DNA of 64,000 bases from BACL27 sp964203235 (GCA_964203235.1 CAXNLE010000001.1:372001-436000), one strand, 5' to 3'; positions 24,687 through 33,753 are shown, counted from the stretch's first letter. The notes: generated from the letters alone by a model not told the origin. Numbers and translations: made by a program.

Positions 24687-26027
24687 ATGAAAATGCTTAA
24701 TACGGCCAACTTCAAGTATCTTTTGAGAAGATTCCCATCCGCACCTATAGGTCCACAGATTAAAAAAATTCGGGGATCTTTTATCTATACCGTTGCAAAT
24801 GAGAAGTTGCTTGATTTCACGGCTGGTTATTCAGCCTGTGTGGCTGTGGGAGGTTCAAATCGCAAAGTTAAAGCTGCAATAAAATTGCAGATGCGTAAGT
24901 ATCCGTTTATCAGCGCACTTGCATTCGCAAACACTAAGGCAGCCGAATTGGCTGAATTGTTGGTTAGAAATGCTCCTCCTGGGTTAGATCGAGTCATGTT
25001 TCCGGGTTGTAGCGGCTCGGAAGCAATAGAAGCTGCGATGAGAATGAGCTATCAGGTGCGGTTTGAAAAAGGAGAAACCGCTCGAAATATGTTTATTACT
25101 CGATCAAACGCTTATCACGGCATTACAGCGATGGCGCTTTCATTGACTTCGACTCCTGTCTACGATTTTTTGAAACCATTGCATCCCAAAAACGTAATCT
25201 CAATACCACAGCATAACTATTTTGAAAAAGCATGGCTCGGTGAGTCAGAGAGCGAGTATGCGGTACGCTCAGCTCGAGAGCTGGAAGATGCAATAATCTC
25301 GGCTGGCCCGGAAAAAATAACAGCGTTTGTTGCTGAGACTATGCTCGGCCAGCTTCAAGGAAATGTTCCACCATCGGGAAATTACTGGGCTCTTGCTCGG
25401 GAAATTTGTGATCGTTATGGAATTCATATAATTCTGGACGAAGTTTATTGTGGACTAGGTCGCTCCGGGAAAGTTTATTGTTGTGAATGGGACGGGATTA
25501 CACCAGATTTTGTTGCGCAAGGTAAACAGTTGGCCGCAGGTTACGGTCCGATTTCTGCAGTTGTGACAAAATCCGAGTTTGAAGAACTCATAAAAGCGGG
25601 GCAAAACAGGATTTTTTTTGCTTCAACTTATGAAGCGCACCCCCTTGCTGTAGCCGCGGCAATTGAAGTTCAAAAGATTGTTCAAAGCAAAGAAATGCTT
25701 GACCATGTCAATTCTGTAGGCAAGACGATGCAAAGTTGTCTGACTGATGGGCTGGGGACACATGAGTTTTTTAGAAATGTTCGAGGGCGAGGGATGCTTG
25801 TCTCATTGGAATATGATTGTTATGAGAGAGATATGTTCAATAAAGATTTAGAAGAAGCAATGCGAACCAAGCATTCAGTTTTACTAAGCGCGAATTACCA
25901 TCGAACTAACTTTACTCCTCCTTCAAGCACCTCAGTTCATCACGTCGAAAGAGTAATGACACAATATATTGAAACTTTCTTGAGGTGTTCGTCTAAGTAT
26001 CAACCAAAAGATCTCAGACGACCGTGA
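24687..26027 (+). CDS. Class III (glutamate-semialdehyde-type) PLP aminotransferase
   Basis: A 446-residue fold-type I class III aminotransferase. Landmarks are LLDFTAGYSACVAVGGSN, FPGCSGSEAIEAAMRMS (PLP phosphate site), SNAYHGITAMALSL, IILDEVYCGLGRSGK (Asp to the PLP nitrogen) and DFVAQGKQLAAGYGP (Schiff-base Lys). The downstream SDR gene overlaps by 4 bp, so it probably works on a sugar or other surface-glycan precursor. ATG 24687 is preferred over TTG 24678; ATG 24693 is also possible. The pair lies between 145-bp repeats and looks acquired. Confidence 0.85.
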   Translation: MKMLNTANFKYLLRRFPSAPIGPQIKKIRGSFIYTVANEKLLDFTAGYSACVAVGGSNRKVKAAIKLQMRKYPFISALAFANTKAAELAELLVRNAPPGLDRVMFPGCSGSEAIEAAMRMSYQVRFEKGETARNMFITRSNAYHGITAMALSLTSTPVYDFLKPLHPKNVISIPQHNYFEKAWLGESESEYAVRSARELEDAIISAGPEKITAFVAETMLGQLQGNVPPSGNYWALAREICDRYGIHIILDEVYCGLGRSGKVYCCEWDGITPDFVAQGKQLAAGYGPISAVVTKSEFEELIKAGQNRIFFASTYEAHPLAVAAAIEVQKIVQSKEMLDHVNSVGKTMQSCLTDGLGTHEFFRNVRGRGMLVSLEYDCYERDMFNKDLEEAMRTKHSVLLSANYHRTNFTPPSSTSVHHVERVMTQYIETFLRCSSKYQPKDLRRP

Positions 26028-26938
26028 GCAATAACTTAAGAAAAGTACTTGTGACAGGTGGTTGTGGTTTTATCGGGGCGCAACTTTGCGAAGATCTTGT
26101 GTCGCGCGGTGCTGAGGTTGTTGTGATAGATGACCTGTCTTGTGGGGATTACCAGAGGACAGCGTCGTTTGCGGCCTCAGGTAATTGCAAATTCTATGAG
26201 GTTGATATTTGTGATCATGGCGTGGTTGATGAAATCTTTAACATAGAAAAACCGACAGCCGTAGTGCACCTTGCCGCTAAAATTAGCATCAGCGAATCCA
26301 AGGCCAAACCTGAGCTTTACTTTCGAACGAATGTCTTTGGAACGTTCAATGTCGCGGACATCGCTTCAAATTACAACGTTGCGAAGTTTCTTTATGTTAA
26401 TTCGGCGTCTTCTTATGGAAAAATCAGTCAAGTACCGACTCCCGAAACGGAAATTTGTTTTCCTACCAACCCGTACTCCATTTCGAAGTTCCTTGGGGAG
26501 CAAGTTGCGTTGAATTTTGGAACTGTCGGAAATATGGATGTAATATCAATTCGACTTTTTAATCTCTATGGAGTTCATGCAGGGGCGCTTTTTGGTTTGT
26601 TCGTAGACCAATTTCGTAATTCTCGTCCTCTTACTATCAGTGGAGATGGTATGCAAAGACGTGATTTCACTTATGTTGGGGACGTTAGTAATTCAATTTG
26701 TGAACTCCTTGACTCTGAAATCAAGAATGAGATTTTTAATGTGGCGACCGGGAAGACTCAAAGCATTCTTGATCTAGCAGCAGCGATGGGCGGTAGCTGG
26801 GAGTTCATAAAGCGAAACGCTGATGAGCCTGATTTGATGTGGGCAGATATTTCAAAGCTGCGTCGGATGCTTCCAAGTGCCGTTCCGAGTTCGCCATTTA
26901 ATGAGACCGTCAAAGAAGTCATGAAGAAACTGCTTTAA
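26024..26938 (+). CDS. NAD-dependent sugar epimerase/dehydratase (GalE-like SDR)
   Basis: A 304-residue extended SDR. VLVTGGCGFIGAQLCEDL binds NAD, VVIDDLSCGD the adenosine, VVHLAAKISISES follows, NSASSYGK holds the Ser and NPYSISKFLGE the YxxxK pair. RLFNLYG and RRDFTYVGDVSNSI are typical of UDP-glucose 4-epimerase-like proteins. GTG overlaps the aminotransferase stop (GTGA), indicating translational coupling. It ends 13 bp before the right repeat. Confidence 0.87.
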   Translation: MSNNLRKVLVTGGCGFIGAQLCEDLVSRGAEVVVIDDLSCGDYQRTASFAASGNCKFYEVDICDHGVVDEIFNIEKPTAVVHLAAKISISESKAKPELYFRTNVFGTFNVADIASNYNVAKFLYVNSASSYGKISQVPTPETEICFPTNPYSISKFLGEQVALNFGTVGNMDVISIRLFNLYGVHAGALFGLFVDQFRNSRPLTISGDGMQRRDFTYVGDVSNSICELLDSEIKNEIFNVATGKTQSILDLAAAMGGSWEFIKRNADEPDLMWADISKLRRMLPSAVPSSPFNETVKEVMKKLL

Positions 26939-26951
26939 GTTGGTTTAATCG

Positions 26952-27096
26952 CTCGGCAACACCAATACGTTGGCCTGCGTTCGCTTGTGAATTTGGTTAG
27001 CTTTTTGTGCGGTCACCTCGCTTGAATCTCGCAGACCAGCGGGTGTTAGTAGTGTTCAAGCGTGCTAGTTCTTGAAGAGTTTGGGGCCGATGCCCT
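26952..27096 (+). repeat. 145-bp direct repeat, right copy (native DAK2 upstream region and start)
   Basis: Equivalent to 24486-24630, about 92 % identical and ungapped. This copy leads into the full-length DAK2 gene. It contains two possible long-range stems: AACACC with GGTGTT, and CGCTTGAA (27019-27026) with TTCAAGCG (27055-27062), the latter touching the GTG start. The left copy keeps shorter versions of both. Confidence 0.93.
27050..27055 (+). promoter_or_regulatory. Candidate -10 box of a leaderless DAK2 promoter
   Basis: TAGTGT lies 6 nt before the GTG start. There is no Shine-Dalgarno sequence. The box and spacing are both preserved in the left repeat. Confidence 0.42.
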
Positions 27097-28768
27097 GCGC
27101 AATACGGTGATCGCGTTTCGCGACACGATGAAGCGCCACGCGAGCGGGATAAACCGCCTCAATGTTTATCCAGTGCCAGACGGCGATACGGGCACAAACA
27201 TGGCCCGCACTCTTGATGCTGTTGTCACCGAACTCGAAGGCGCGTCACCAGGGTTAGACACGACTTGTGAAGCAATCAGTCATGGATCGCTAATGGGTGC
27301 GCGGGGCAATAGCGGGGTAATTCTTAGTCAGATTTTGCGTGGATTGTCTGCAACTTTAAAAACCGCACAAACTTCTGGTGCACAGCGTGTCGCCGAAGCA
27401 CTCAAGGCTGCATCGGCTGCTGCCTACGAAGCAGTTTTGAAACCAATCGAAGGAACGATTTTGACGGTTGTTCGCGAAACTGCCGAAGCGGCGACAAAAG
27501 CCGCTAACGAGGGCGCCTCCTTAGCAGTGATGTTGCGAGATGCGCGCAATGCTGGGCGCAAAGCTCTTGACAATACTCCTGAGTTATTGCCGGTACTCAA
27601 AGACGCTGGAGTTGTCGATGCAGGCGGTGCTGGCTTTTTATTATTTATGGATTCGGCCCTGCATGTCGTTGATGGTGAACCATTGCCCGAGCCAATTTAT
27701 AGCGATGGCCCAAGTGCGGAACAGCTTGAAAAAGTTGCATTGCGAACCGCGACCGATGGCTCAGTTGATGTCAGTGAGTTGCGCTACGAAGTTATGTTTT
27801 TGTTAGATCTTGATGACGTTAATTTGAAGAAATTCAAAAATGCTTGGGGAGAGATTGGTGATTCAATTGTCGTAGTCGGTGGTGACGGTCTATATAACTG
27901 TCATATTCATACCAACGACATTGGTGCCGCCATCGAAGCGCCAATAATTGTGGGTGGTCGTCCTTCGCAAATTCGAGTAACTGATTTATTTGAAGAAATG
28001 GCAGAAGAGCATGCCAAGCGTGAAGAGAGTCTTGGCGCACCGATTGAAGTTTTGAGTGCTTCACGTACGGCTGGTCGGGCTGGTTCACGCCAAGCGGCGT
28101 TACCACCAGTTACTTGCGCGGTAGTCGCAGTAGCAAGTGGAGAAGGTCTTGCAGAATTGTTTGGACAAATGGGCGTGCACGGTGTTGTCACTGGCGGACA
28201 GACGATGAATCCATCGACTCAGGAATTGTTAGATGCTGTAGAACACATGAACGCGACACAAGTTGTGATTTTGCCAAATAATAAAAACATTATTCCCGTT
28301 GCTAATAACATAAATGAACTCACCAAGAAAGATGTTCGAGTAGTGCCAACGTGCTCGATGCCAGAAGCACTCGCAGCGCTCGTCGCCTATGACCCAGAGA
28401 CATCAGCCGAACACAACGAATCTCAAATGTCTCGTGCTGCAAGTTCGGTTGCGACGGGCGAAGTTACTCAAGCCGTGCGTGATACAAACAGTGATGCCGG
28501 TCAAGTCAAAGCTGGTGATTTTATTGGTCTTGTGCGAGGTGATGGTGTTGTCGCTGTTGCCAAAAATTTAGAGATCGTTTGTCACGACTTGCTAGCAAAA
28601 TTGATCACGCCAGGTCGCGAGTTATTGACAATTATCTCGGGTGACGGTGCAACTTCTCAAAGTACTGAATCACTTGTTGCTCATGTTGCGTCTGCTCATC
28701 CGCAAATTGCATGCGAAGTTCACTTTGGTGGCCAGCCTTTGTATCCATATCTATTTGGTGTCGAGTAA
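27062..28768 (+). CDS. DAK2 domain fusion protein (YloV/FakA-like kinase)
   Basis: A 568-residue protein. The N-terminal DhaL/DAK2 ATP-binding domain has VYPVPDGDTGTNMARTL (Asp ligands for Mg), HGSLMGARGNSGVILSQIL and DAGVVDAGGAGFLLFMDS. The C-terminal half matches the YloV DUF1949-like region with TGGQTMNPSTQELLDAVE and VVILPNNKNIIPVAN. In Firmicutes the homologue FakA phosphorylates FakB-bound fatty acids; in actinobacteria the role is less clear. It is followed by recG after 12 bp, a widely conserved order. Its first 11 codons are duplicated 2.5 kb upstream. Confidence 0.9.
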   Translation: MLVLEEFGADALRNTVIAFRDTMKRHASGINRLNVYPVPDGDTGTNMARTLDAVVTELEGASPGLDTTCEAISHGSLMGARGNSGVILSQILRGLSATLKTAQTSGAQRVAEALKAASAAAYEAVLKPIEGTILTVVRETAEAATKAANEGASLAVMLRDARNAGRKALDNTPELLPVLKDAGVVDAGGAGFLLFMDSALHVVDGEPLPEPIYSDGPSAEQLEKVALRTATDGSVDVSELRYEVMFLLDLDDVNLKKFKNAWGEIGDSIVVVGGDGLYNCHIHTNDIGAAIEAPIIVGGRPSQIRVTDLFEEMAEEHAKREESLGAPIEVLSASRTAGRAGSRQAALPPVTCAVVAVASGEGLAELFGQMGVHGVVTGGQTMNPSTQELLDAVEHMNATQVVILPNNKNIIPVANNINELTKKDVRVVPTCSMPEALAALVAYDPETSAEHNESQMSRAASSVATGEVTQAVRDTNSDAGQVKAGDFIGLVRGDGVVAVAKNLEIVCHDLLAKLITPGRELLTIISGDGATSQSTESLVAHVASAHPQIACEVHFGGQPLYPYLFGVE

Positions 28769-28780
28769 AAAGAGTCCCGC

Positions 28781-30940
28781 ATGACGGGCAAAATCACTCT
28801 TAGTGACCTAGCCGACATAGATGTCGAAGTACTCAAGGGCGTCGGCGAGAAGCGAAAAGAATCGCTAGCCGAATACGGCATCACGAATGTTCTCGAGTTG
28901 CTAATGAATTATCCGCGCAAATGGGTTGATCGCACCAATGAAGCTCGTGTTAGTGATCTCGTTGTTGGACAAGAAGCATTAGTGATCGTTGAAGTTCGCA
29001 AAGTTTCAAAATTTGCTACGAAGAATAGACGCACCGTCGTGACGATTCAGGTTGGTGATGAATCAGGGCGGCTTACGGCAGTGTTCTTCAATCAACCTTG
29101 GCGAGAACGGCAACTCAAGGTCGGCACGCAAATTTCAATGTTCGGAAAGCCAGACCTGTTTCGTGGGGTGTTGCAGATGAATAATCCGCTAGTTGATCTA
29201 ATTGGCGACCGCACCGGTCGAATCGTGCCGATATACCCACAGAGCGAGAAGGTTCAAGTCTCAACTTGGGAGCTCGCCACTTGGGTTGAGAGCGCTCTTG
29301 AGCGATGTCGCGAGCGCGGTATCTCAGACCCGGTGCCTGCTGATTTAATCAACAAACTTGAACTTGTAGATCGAACAGATGCACTGTGGGCAATTCATTT
29401 TCCTGAGACGATAGTCGCGAAACAAAATGCACGACGCAGACTTGCGTTTGACGAACTTCTGCGTGTTCAAGTTGTGTTGGTTGGTCGCAAGCGTGCATTC
29501 GAACTAGACAACACAGGTATTCGACATCTGGTTAACGGCAAACTGCAACAGCGATTCGTCGCGGCGATTCCGTTTGCTCTAACTAGCGCCCAGCAACGTG
29601 TGATTGCAGAAGTCGATAATGATCTTGCATCGCCACACCCGATGCATCGGTTACTACAAGGCGATGTTGGAAGCGGTAAAACTGTCGTGGCGGTCTCGGC
29701 AATGCTGGCAGCAGTTCAAGGTGGACATCAAGGAGCGCTGATGGCCCCGACAGAAGTTTTGGCGGAACAGCATTTCAATGGAGTGAGAAAACTTCTTGAA
29801 GGACTACTCGTCCCCGACGCTAATAATTTGTTTGGTGATCGACAATTACGCGTCGAGTTATTGACAAGTCGTGTGACCAGTGAGCGTCGCCAAGAGTTAC
29901 TGCGCGATTTGGCAAACGGTGGAGTAGATATTTTGATTGGTACGCACGCACTAATTCAACAAGGTGTCGAATTCGCGTCTCTGGGTGTGGCAGTGATTGA
30001 TGAGCAGCATCGTTTTGGTGTTGAACAGCGCGCAGCACTGCGCAGTAAAGGTGAGGCCGTGAACTCAGAACCGTCTCTTCGTAAGAAAACAACGACAACT
30101 CCTGATGTTTTGGTTATGACCGCTACGCCGATTCCACGCACTGCAGCAATGACCGTTTATGGCGATCTTGATGTCAGCATGCTTGATGAAATGCCGCCAG
30201 GTCGAACACCAATCAAAACTTTCTGGGTGGCTGGAAAAAAATCTGAAGGCAAAATGTGGGGTGAAGTGCGAGATGCACTTGCGCAGGGTCAGCAGGCATT
30301 TGTTGTTTGCCCGCTTATTGAAGAAAGTGAAAAATTAGAAGTGGCGTCGGCTCAAGATACTTTCAAATTACTCGGCAAGACTGAATTGAAAGGTTTGAAA
30401 CTTGGGTTGTTGCACGGCCGACTCTCATCAAATGAAAAAGATGAGACAATGACACAGTTTCGTGAGCGCAAACTTGATGTGCTCGTTGCGACAACTGTTA
30501 TTGAAGTCGGTGTTGATGTGCCAAATGCAACTTGTATGGTCGTGCTTGATGCTGATCGTTTCGGTATCGCGCAGTTGCACCAATTGCGTGGTCGTGTTGG
30601 TCGTGGCGTCATTGCGTCACGCTGTTGGCTTGTGACTAGTAACGAAGAAATTCGTTCGCCTCGAATTGATGCTTTGGTTGAGTCAACCGACGGCTTCTAT
30701 CTTGCAGAAGTAGATCTCGAACTGCGCGGCGAAGGCACGATCATGAATACGGCACAAAAAGGTCGCAGTGACTTGAAGCTTGCCTCGTTGCGCAACGACC
30801 GCGACTTAATTGAACTTGCACGTGCGACTGCGTTTGAAATTATTGATTCTGACCCAACTTTAAAAAGTCACAATGAAATTCGTGACGAGATAGATCTGTT
30901 GCTGACACCAGATGAAGAAGAGTTTCTTTTCAAAAACTAG
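28781..30940 (+). CDS. recG: ATP-dependent DNA helicase RecG
   Basis: A 719-residue SF2 helicase. The N-terminal wedge/OB domain (IDVEVLKGVGEKRKESLAEY; DESGRLTAVFFNQPW) is followed by motif I LLQGDVGSGKTVVAVSAML, GALMAPTEVLAEQHF, DEQHRFGVEQR (DEQH box), MTATPIPRTAAMTVYGDLD and QLRGRVGRG (motif VI). It remodels stalled forks and Holliday junctions. Length is normal. It lies between the DAK2 gene and rsmD, as in most actinobacteria. Confidence 0.96.
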   Translation: MTGKITLSDLADIDVEVLKGVGEKRKESLAEYGITNVLELLMNYPRKWVDRTNEARVSDLVVGQEALVIVEVRKVSKFATKNRRTVVTIQVGDESGRLTAVFFNQPWRERQLKVGTQISMFGKPDLFRGVLQMNNPLVDLIGDRTGRIVPIYPQSEKVQVSTWELATWVESALERCRERGISDPVPADLINKLELVDRTDALWAIHFPETIVAKQNARRRLAFDELLRVQVVLVGRKRAFELDNTGIRHLVNGKLQQRFVAAIPFALTSAQQRVIAEVDNDLASPHPMHRLLQGDVGSGKTVVAVSAMLAAVQGGHQGALMAPTEVLAEQHFNGVRKLLEGLLVPDANNLFGDRQLRVELLTSRVTSERRQELLRDLANGGVDILIGTHALIQQGVEFASLGVAVIDEQHRFGVEQRAALRSKGEAVNSEPSLRKKTTTTPDVLVMTATPIPRTAAMTVYGDLDVSMLDEMPPGRTPIKTFWVAGKKSEGKMWGEVRDALAQGQQAFVVCPLIEESEKLEVASAQDTFKLLGKTELKGLKLGLLHGRLSSNEKDETMTQFRERKLDVLVATTVIEVGVDVPNATCMVVLDADRFGIAQLHQLRGRVGRGVIASRCWLVTSNEEIRSPRIDALVESTDGFYLAEVDLELRGEGTIMNTAQKGRSDLKLASLRNDRDLIELARATAFEIIDSDPTLKSHNEIRDEIDLLLTPDEEEFLFKN

Positions 30941-30957
30941 TTCTCAGCCGAAAGGTT

Positions 30958-31140
30958 TTATTCTCCTAGTGGTGCGAGCACCAAATCCCAACGGTCAAGA
31001 CAGTCGCTGCATCGATACGCGACTACTTCGCCGACCTGCCACAACCCGTCTTCGGGTGGATGAGACAATAAATGCGCATTGCCTCCGCAATCAACACAAA
31101 TAATTGATTCGGTTGGTGGCTCGGCAGGGCCAAAATCCAT
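30958..31140 (-). CDS. Small zinc-ribbon protein, unknown function
   Basis: A 60-residue ORF on the opposite strand between recG and rsmD. It has two CxxC pairs (CVDCGG near residue 15, CSDC near 45) separated by about 28 residues, a plausible zinc ribbon. Acidic and Trp-containing ends (LWQVGEVVAYRC; DRWDLVLAPLGE) give a protein-like composition. No homologue is recognised. It is reported because the cysteine pattern is unlikely in random sequence, but expression is unproven. Confidence 0.5.
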   Translation of the reverse strand: MDFGPAEPPTESIICVDCGGNAHLLSHPPEDGLWQVGEVVAYRCSDCLDRWDLVLAPLGE

Positions 31141-31179
31141 AAGGTAAGTAAACCACTATTCTTCGGTGCTTTTTGTCAA

Positions 31180-31185
31180 TAGCGT
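31180..31185 (+). promoter_or_regulatory. Candidate -10 box of a leaderless rsmD promoter
   Basis: TAGCGT lies 6 nt before the ATG of rsmD. A weak GAAGAG could alternatively act as a ribosome site but lies directly against the start codon. Confidence 0.35.
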
Positions 31186-31191
31186 GAAGAG

Positions 31192-31710
31192 ATGCGAGTG
31201 GTGGCAGGAGAATTGCGCGGGCGAAAGATTTTCGCGCCAGAGGGCACCACTACGAGGCCAACAACTGATATGGCGCGTGAAGCAATTTTTAATGCATTGA
31301 CGAGTTTAGATGTGATAGTTGATGCTCATGTATTAGACCTGTTTGCAGGCTCGGGTGCACTCGGTATTGAAGCGTTGTCTCGTGGGGCTAAACATTGCAC
31401 ATTTATTGAGCGAGATCGTGACGCACTTGTGAGCTTGCAAGACAACATCAAGAAACTTGGCTTGACTGACCGGTCAACAGTAATTCGTGCAGATGTGTTG
31501 CTTGCGGCGACCAAAGTTTCAGGCATTGATTTAGTCATGGCTGATCCGCCTTATGAGTTCAAAAACTGGCAAGGGCTTTTGTCGAACATCACAGCGCCCC
31601 TCGTAGTAGCCGAAAGTAACCGTGAAATCACGGGTCTAAACGGCTGGGAGTCATTGCGCTCTAAGCGATACGGGCGCACGCATGTCACCTATTTACGACG
31701 GATACCATAA
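31192..31710 (+). CDS. rsmD: 16S rRNA (guanine966-N2)-methyltransferase
   Basis: A 172-residue Rossmann methyltransferase. MRVVAGELRGRKIFAPEG and RPTTDMAREAIFNAL are RsmD-specific. VLDLFAGSGALGIEALSRGA binds SAM and MADPPYEF (DPPY at about 118-121) binds the target base. It is followed by coaD after 8 bp, a conserved pair. Confidence 0.93.
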   Translation: MRVVAGELRGRKIFAPEGTTTRPTTDMAREAIFNALTSLDVIVDAHVLDLFAGSGALGIEALSRGAKHCTFIERDRDALVSLQDNIKKLGLTDRSTVIRADVLLAATKVSGIDLVMADPPYEFKNWQGLLSNITAPLVVAESNREITGLNGWESLRSKRYGRTHVTYLRRIP

Positions 31711-31718
31711 ATAGCGCT

Positions 31719-32192
31719 ATGAAAGTCATGTTTCCTGGAAGTTTTGACCCTGTTCATCTCGGGCACCTCGACATCATTCACCAAGCCGCCGCACTTTTTG
31801 ATGAGGTTGTTGTAGTCGTGATGCACAACCCGGATAAACCTGCTGGGATGTTTAGTATCAACGATCGAGTTGAGATGATTAAGTCTTTGACGAGTGAAAT
31901 TAAAGGCGTGACCGTGCAACCCGCTGCTGGGTTAGCAATTGATGCTGCCAAGAAGTTCGGTGTTGACTGCATAGTTAAAAGCGTGCGCAATGTAATGGAT
32001 TTAGACGTTGAAGTTCAGATGGCAAACACAAATTCGGCAGTCAGCGGAATTCAAACGGTGTTGTTGATTCCGCAGCCGAAAAATGCGTTTATCAGCAGTC
32101 GTTTTGTCCGCGAAATCGCGCATTACGGCGGAAACGTGTCGGCTCTCGTGCCAGCAGTAGTTGAAATAGCGATTGCAAAAGCAGAAAAGTAG
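31719..32192 (+). CDS. coaD: Phosphopantetheine adenylyltransferase
   Basis: A 157-residue nucleotidyltransferase. FPGSFDPVHLGHLDII carries the HxGH motif, KSVRNVMDLDVEVQMANTN binds substrate and FISSRFVREIA is the ISSxxxR motif. It makes dephospho-CoA in coenzyme A synthesis. The upstream gene is rsmD. Confidence 0.96.
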   Translation: MKVMFPGSFDPVHLGHLDIIHQAAALFDEVVVVVMHNPDKPAGMFSINDRVEMIKSLTSEIKGVTVQPAAGLAIDAAKKFGVDCIVKSVRNVMDLDVEVQMANTNSAVSGIQTVLLIPQPKNAFISSRFVREIAHYGGNVSALVPAVVEIAIAKAEK

Positions 32193-32197
32193 AAAAG

Positions 32198-32203
32198 TAG
32201 ACT
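32198..32203 (+). promoter_or_regulatory. Candidate -10 box of a leaderless promoter (SepIVA-like gene)
   Basis: TAGACT lies 7 nt before the ATG at 32211 and no Shine-Dalgarno sequence is present. Confidence 0.35.
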
Positions 32204-32210
32204 TTCGGTA

Positions 32211-32810
32211 ATGCCTAAAAACATATTTGACGACTTCAACGATGACGATAATCGTGGCAACTCATATGGCACAGAGGTCGTGCCTGTAGCGCTCGGCGAT
32301 ACAGAATCATTTCTGAACGAGGCGATAGGTGCAATCTCAAGTGCGCCAAACGCGCCGTTGTCAAGCGCTCCAAAAATTAATCGTGAGCAAATTCTTGGCA
32401 TCTTGCAAGACGCACTTGACTGTTTGGCGCCCGAGATAACCGAAGCTCGTTGGATGCTGAAAGAACGTGCCGAATTTCTTGCTAAAACTCAAGTTGAGGC
32501 CGACGAGATTTTAGAAGCCGCACGAGTGCAGGCTGAGCGGCTTGTACAACGTACATCAATCGTTCGGGGCTCTGAAGCGCGTGCTCGCAAAGTGATTGAA
32601 GCAGCAAATCAAGACTCGCGTCGGCTAAAAAGCGAAACTGATGATTTCTTAGACCGCCGTTTGGGTAGTTTTGAGATTTTGCTTGACAAATTAGTCAAAC
32701 AGGTGAGTGAGGGTCGCACGCGATTATCGCTTGTCGCTCAGCAACCTGCACACGAGATTTCGCTGGAGAGCGAATCGGTGATGCTGTTTGACCAGGACGA
32801 CGAACTGTAA
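32211..32810 (+). CDS. Coiled-coil protein in the SepIVA (DivIVA-like) position
   Basis: A 199-residue protein. About 60 acidic, low-complexity N-terminal residues are followed by a long helical region: ILGILQDALDCLAPEITEAR, then Ala/Glu/Arg-rich heptads (KTQVEADEILEAARVQAERL) to about residue 175. The EADEILEAA-type heptads resemble DivIVA/ATP-synthase b-like coiled coils. In mycobacteria the gene next to the DUF177/YceD gene (Rv2927c) is SepIVA, a septation and envelope factor. The same position here suggests an analogous role by synteny only. There is no membrane segment. Confidence 0.65.
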   Translation: MPKNIFDDFNDDDNRGNSYGTEVVPVALGDTESFLNEAIGAISSAPNAPLSSAPKINREQILGILQDALDCLAPEITEARWMLKERAEFLAKTQVEADEILEAARVQAERLVQRTSIVRGSEARARKVIEAANQDSRRLKSETDDFLDRRLGSFEILLDKLVKQVSEGRTRLSLVAQQPAHEISLESESVMLFDQDDEL

Positions 32811-32858
32811 ATTACTGAATTACTAAACATTAAATAGACCCGATAAAGTTTTTAGACA

Positions 32859-33380
32859 ATGGCATCGCCGCTCTTGGTTAATGTAGCCGAGCTTCTGCGC
32901 CGCGCAGGAAGCGTTCGTGAAATTAACCGTCAGATTGAAGTTGATTTTTTTAAGTTTGACGATTCGCGGATAATTGCAGGCACTCAAGTTGATGTTGCGC
33001 TCACGCTTGAAGCGTTGACTGATGGCATTGTTGTGCATGGCACCCTTGGTGCTCAATGGAGTTTCGAATGTCGCCGTTGTCTGAAAGCTTTAACCGGTCG
33101 AGCCGAAGTCGAAGTGCAAGAGTTGTATCAGGCTGTGATCAGTGACCCAGATGCTTATCCAATAACTGGAGAGCAATTAGATTTGCTCGAAATGGCGCGC
33201 GAAAACGTGCTACTTGCTGTGCCATTAGCCCCATTATGTCGTGCCGACTGTCCAGGTCTTTGTTCGCAATGTGGCGCAGATTTGCAGGTCGACCGCTGCT
33301 CGTGCACGCAACCCGAACGCGACGATAGGTGGGCTGCATTAGATTCGCTTACTTTTAAATCGCGTGTCGACGAGGTTTGA
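32859..33380 (+). CDS. yceD: YceD/DUF177 family protein
   Basis: A 173-residue protein. A beta-rich N-terminus is followed by WSFECRRCLKALTG (first cysteine pair) and a C-terminal cluster, LCRADCPGLCSQCGADLQVD plus RCSC, the zinc-binding signature of many YceD proteins. YceD is linked to 23S rRNA metabolism and nearly always precedes rpmF, as here (157 bp away). Confidence 0.87.
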   Translation: MASPLLVNVAELLRRAGSVREINRQIEVDFFKFDDSRIIAGTQVDVALTLEALTDGIVVHGTLGAQWSFECRRCLKALTGRAEVEVQELYQAVISDPDAYPITGEQLDLLEMARENVLLAVPLAPLCRADCPGLCSQCGADLQVDRCSCTQPERDDRWAALDSLTFKSRVDEV

Positions 33381-33537
33381 CGGCTCTCGCAACGGTGAGA
33401 TAGAACGATCTTGAAACTCGTTAAATGCTTCAATCTGGCATATATAACTAGGCAAATCTTCCGCTAGCCTTGCAGTTCGTTGTAGATAGTTTACAAAAAC
33501 AAGTTTTTAACCAAAATAACCGAAAGACGAGCTTGCG

Positions 33538-33723
33538 ATGGCAGTTCCAAAGAAAAAGAAGTCTAAATCCAAAGGTCGTATGCGTCAGGCTGCGAACTGG
33601 AAGCTAAAGGCGCCAAGTGCAAGTTCGTGTCCACGTTGCGGTATCGCAAAACGCCCTCATGTCGTGTGTGGTGGTTGCGGATGGTACAAGGGTCGCATCG
33701 CTGTTGTAGTTGACGCGAGATAA
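33538..33723 (+). CDS. rpmF: 50S ribosomal protein L32
   Basis: A 61-residue basic protein starting MAVPKKKKSKSKGRMRQAAN. It has the zinc-binding pairs CPRCGIAKRPHVVCGGCGWY. Part of the large subunit. Order yceD-rpmF-plsX is conserved across bacteria. Confidence 0.97.
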   Translation: MAVPKKKKSKSKGRMRQAANWKLKAPSASSCPRCGIAKRPHVVCGGCGWYKGRIAVVVDAR

Positions 33724-33753
33724 TTTCGAGCGTTCGCGTCGTTTGCTTTAACG

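Noticed and set aside
27062..27096. tRNA or att core as the origin of the 145-bp repeat
   Set aside because: No cloverleaf is seen and no integrase gene lies nearby; the repeat is a copy of a promoter and gene start.
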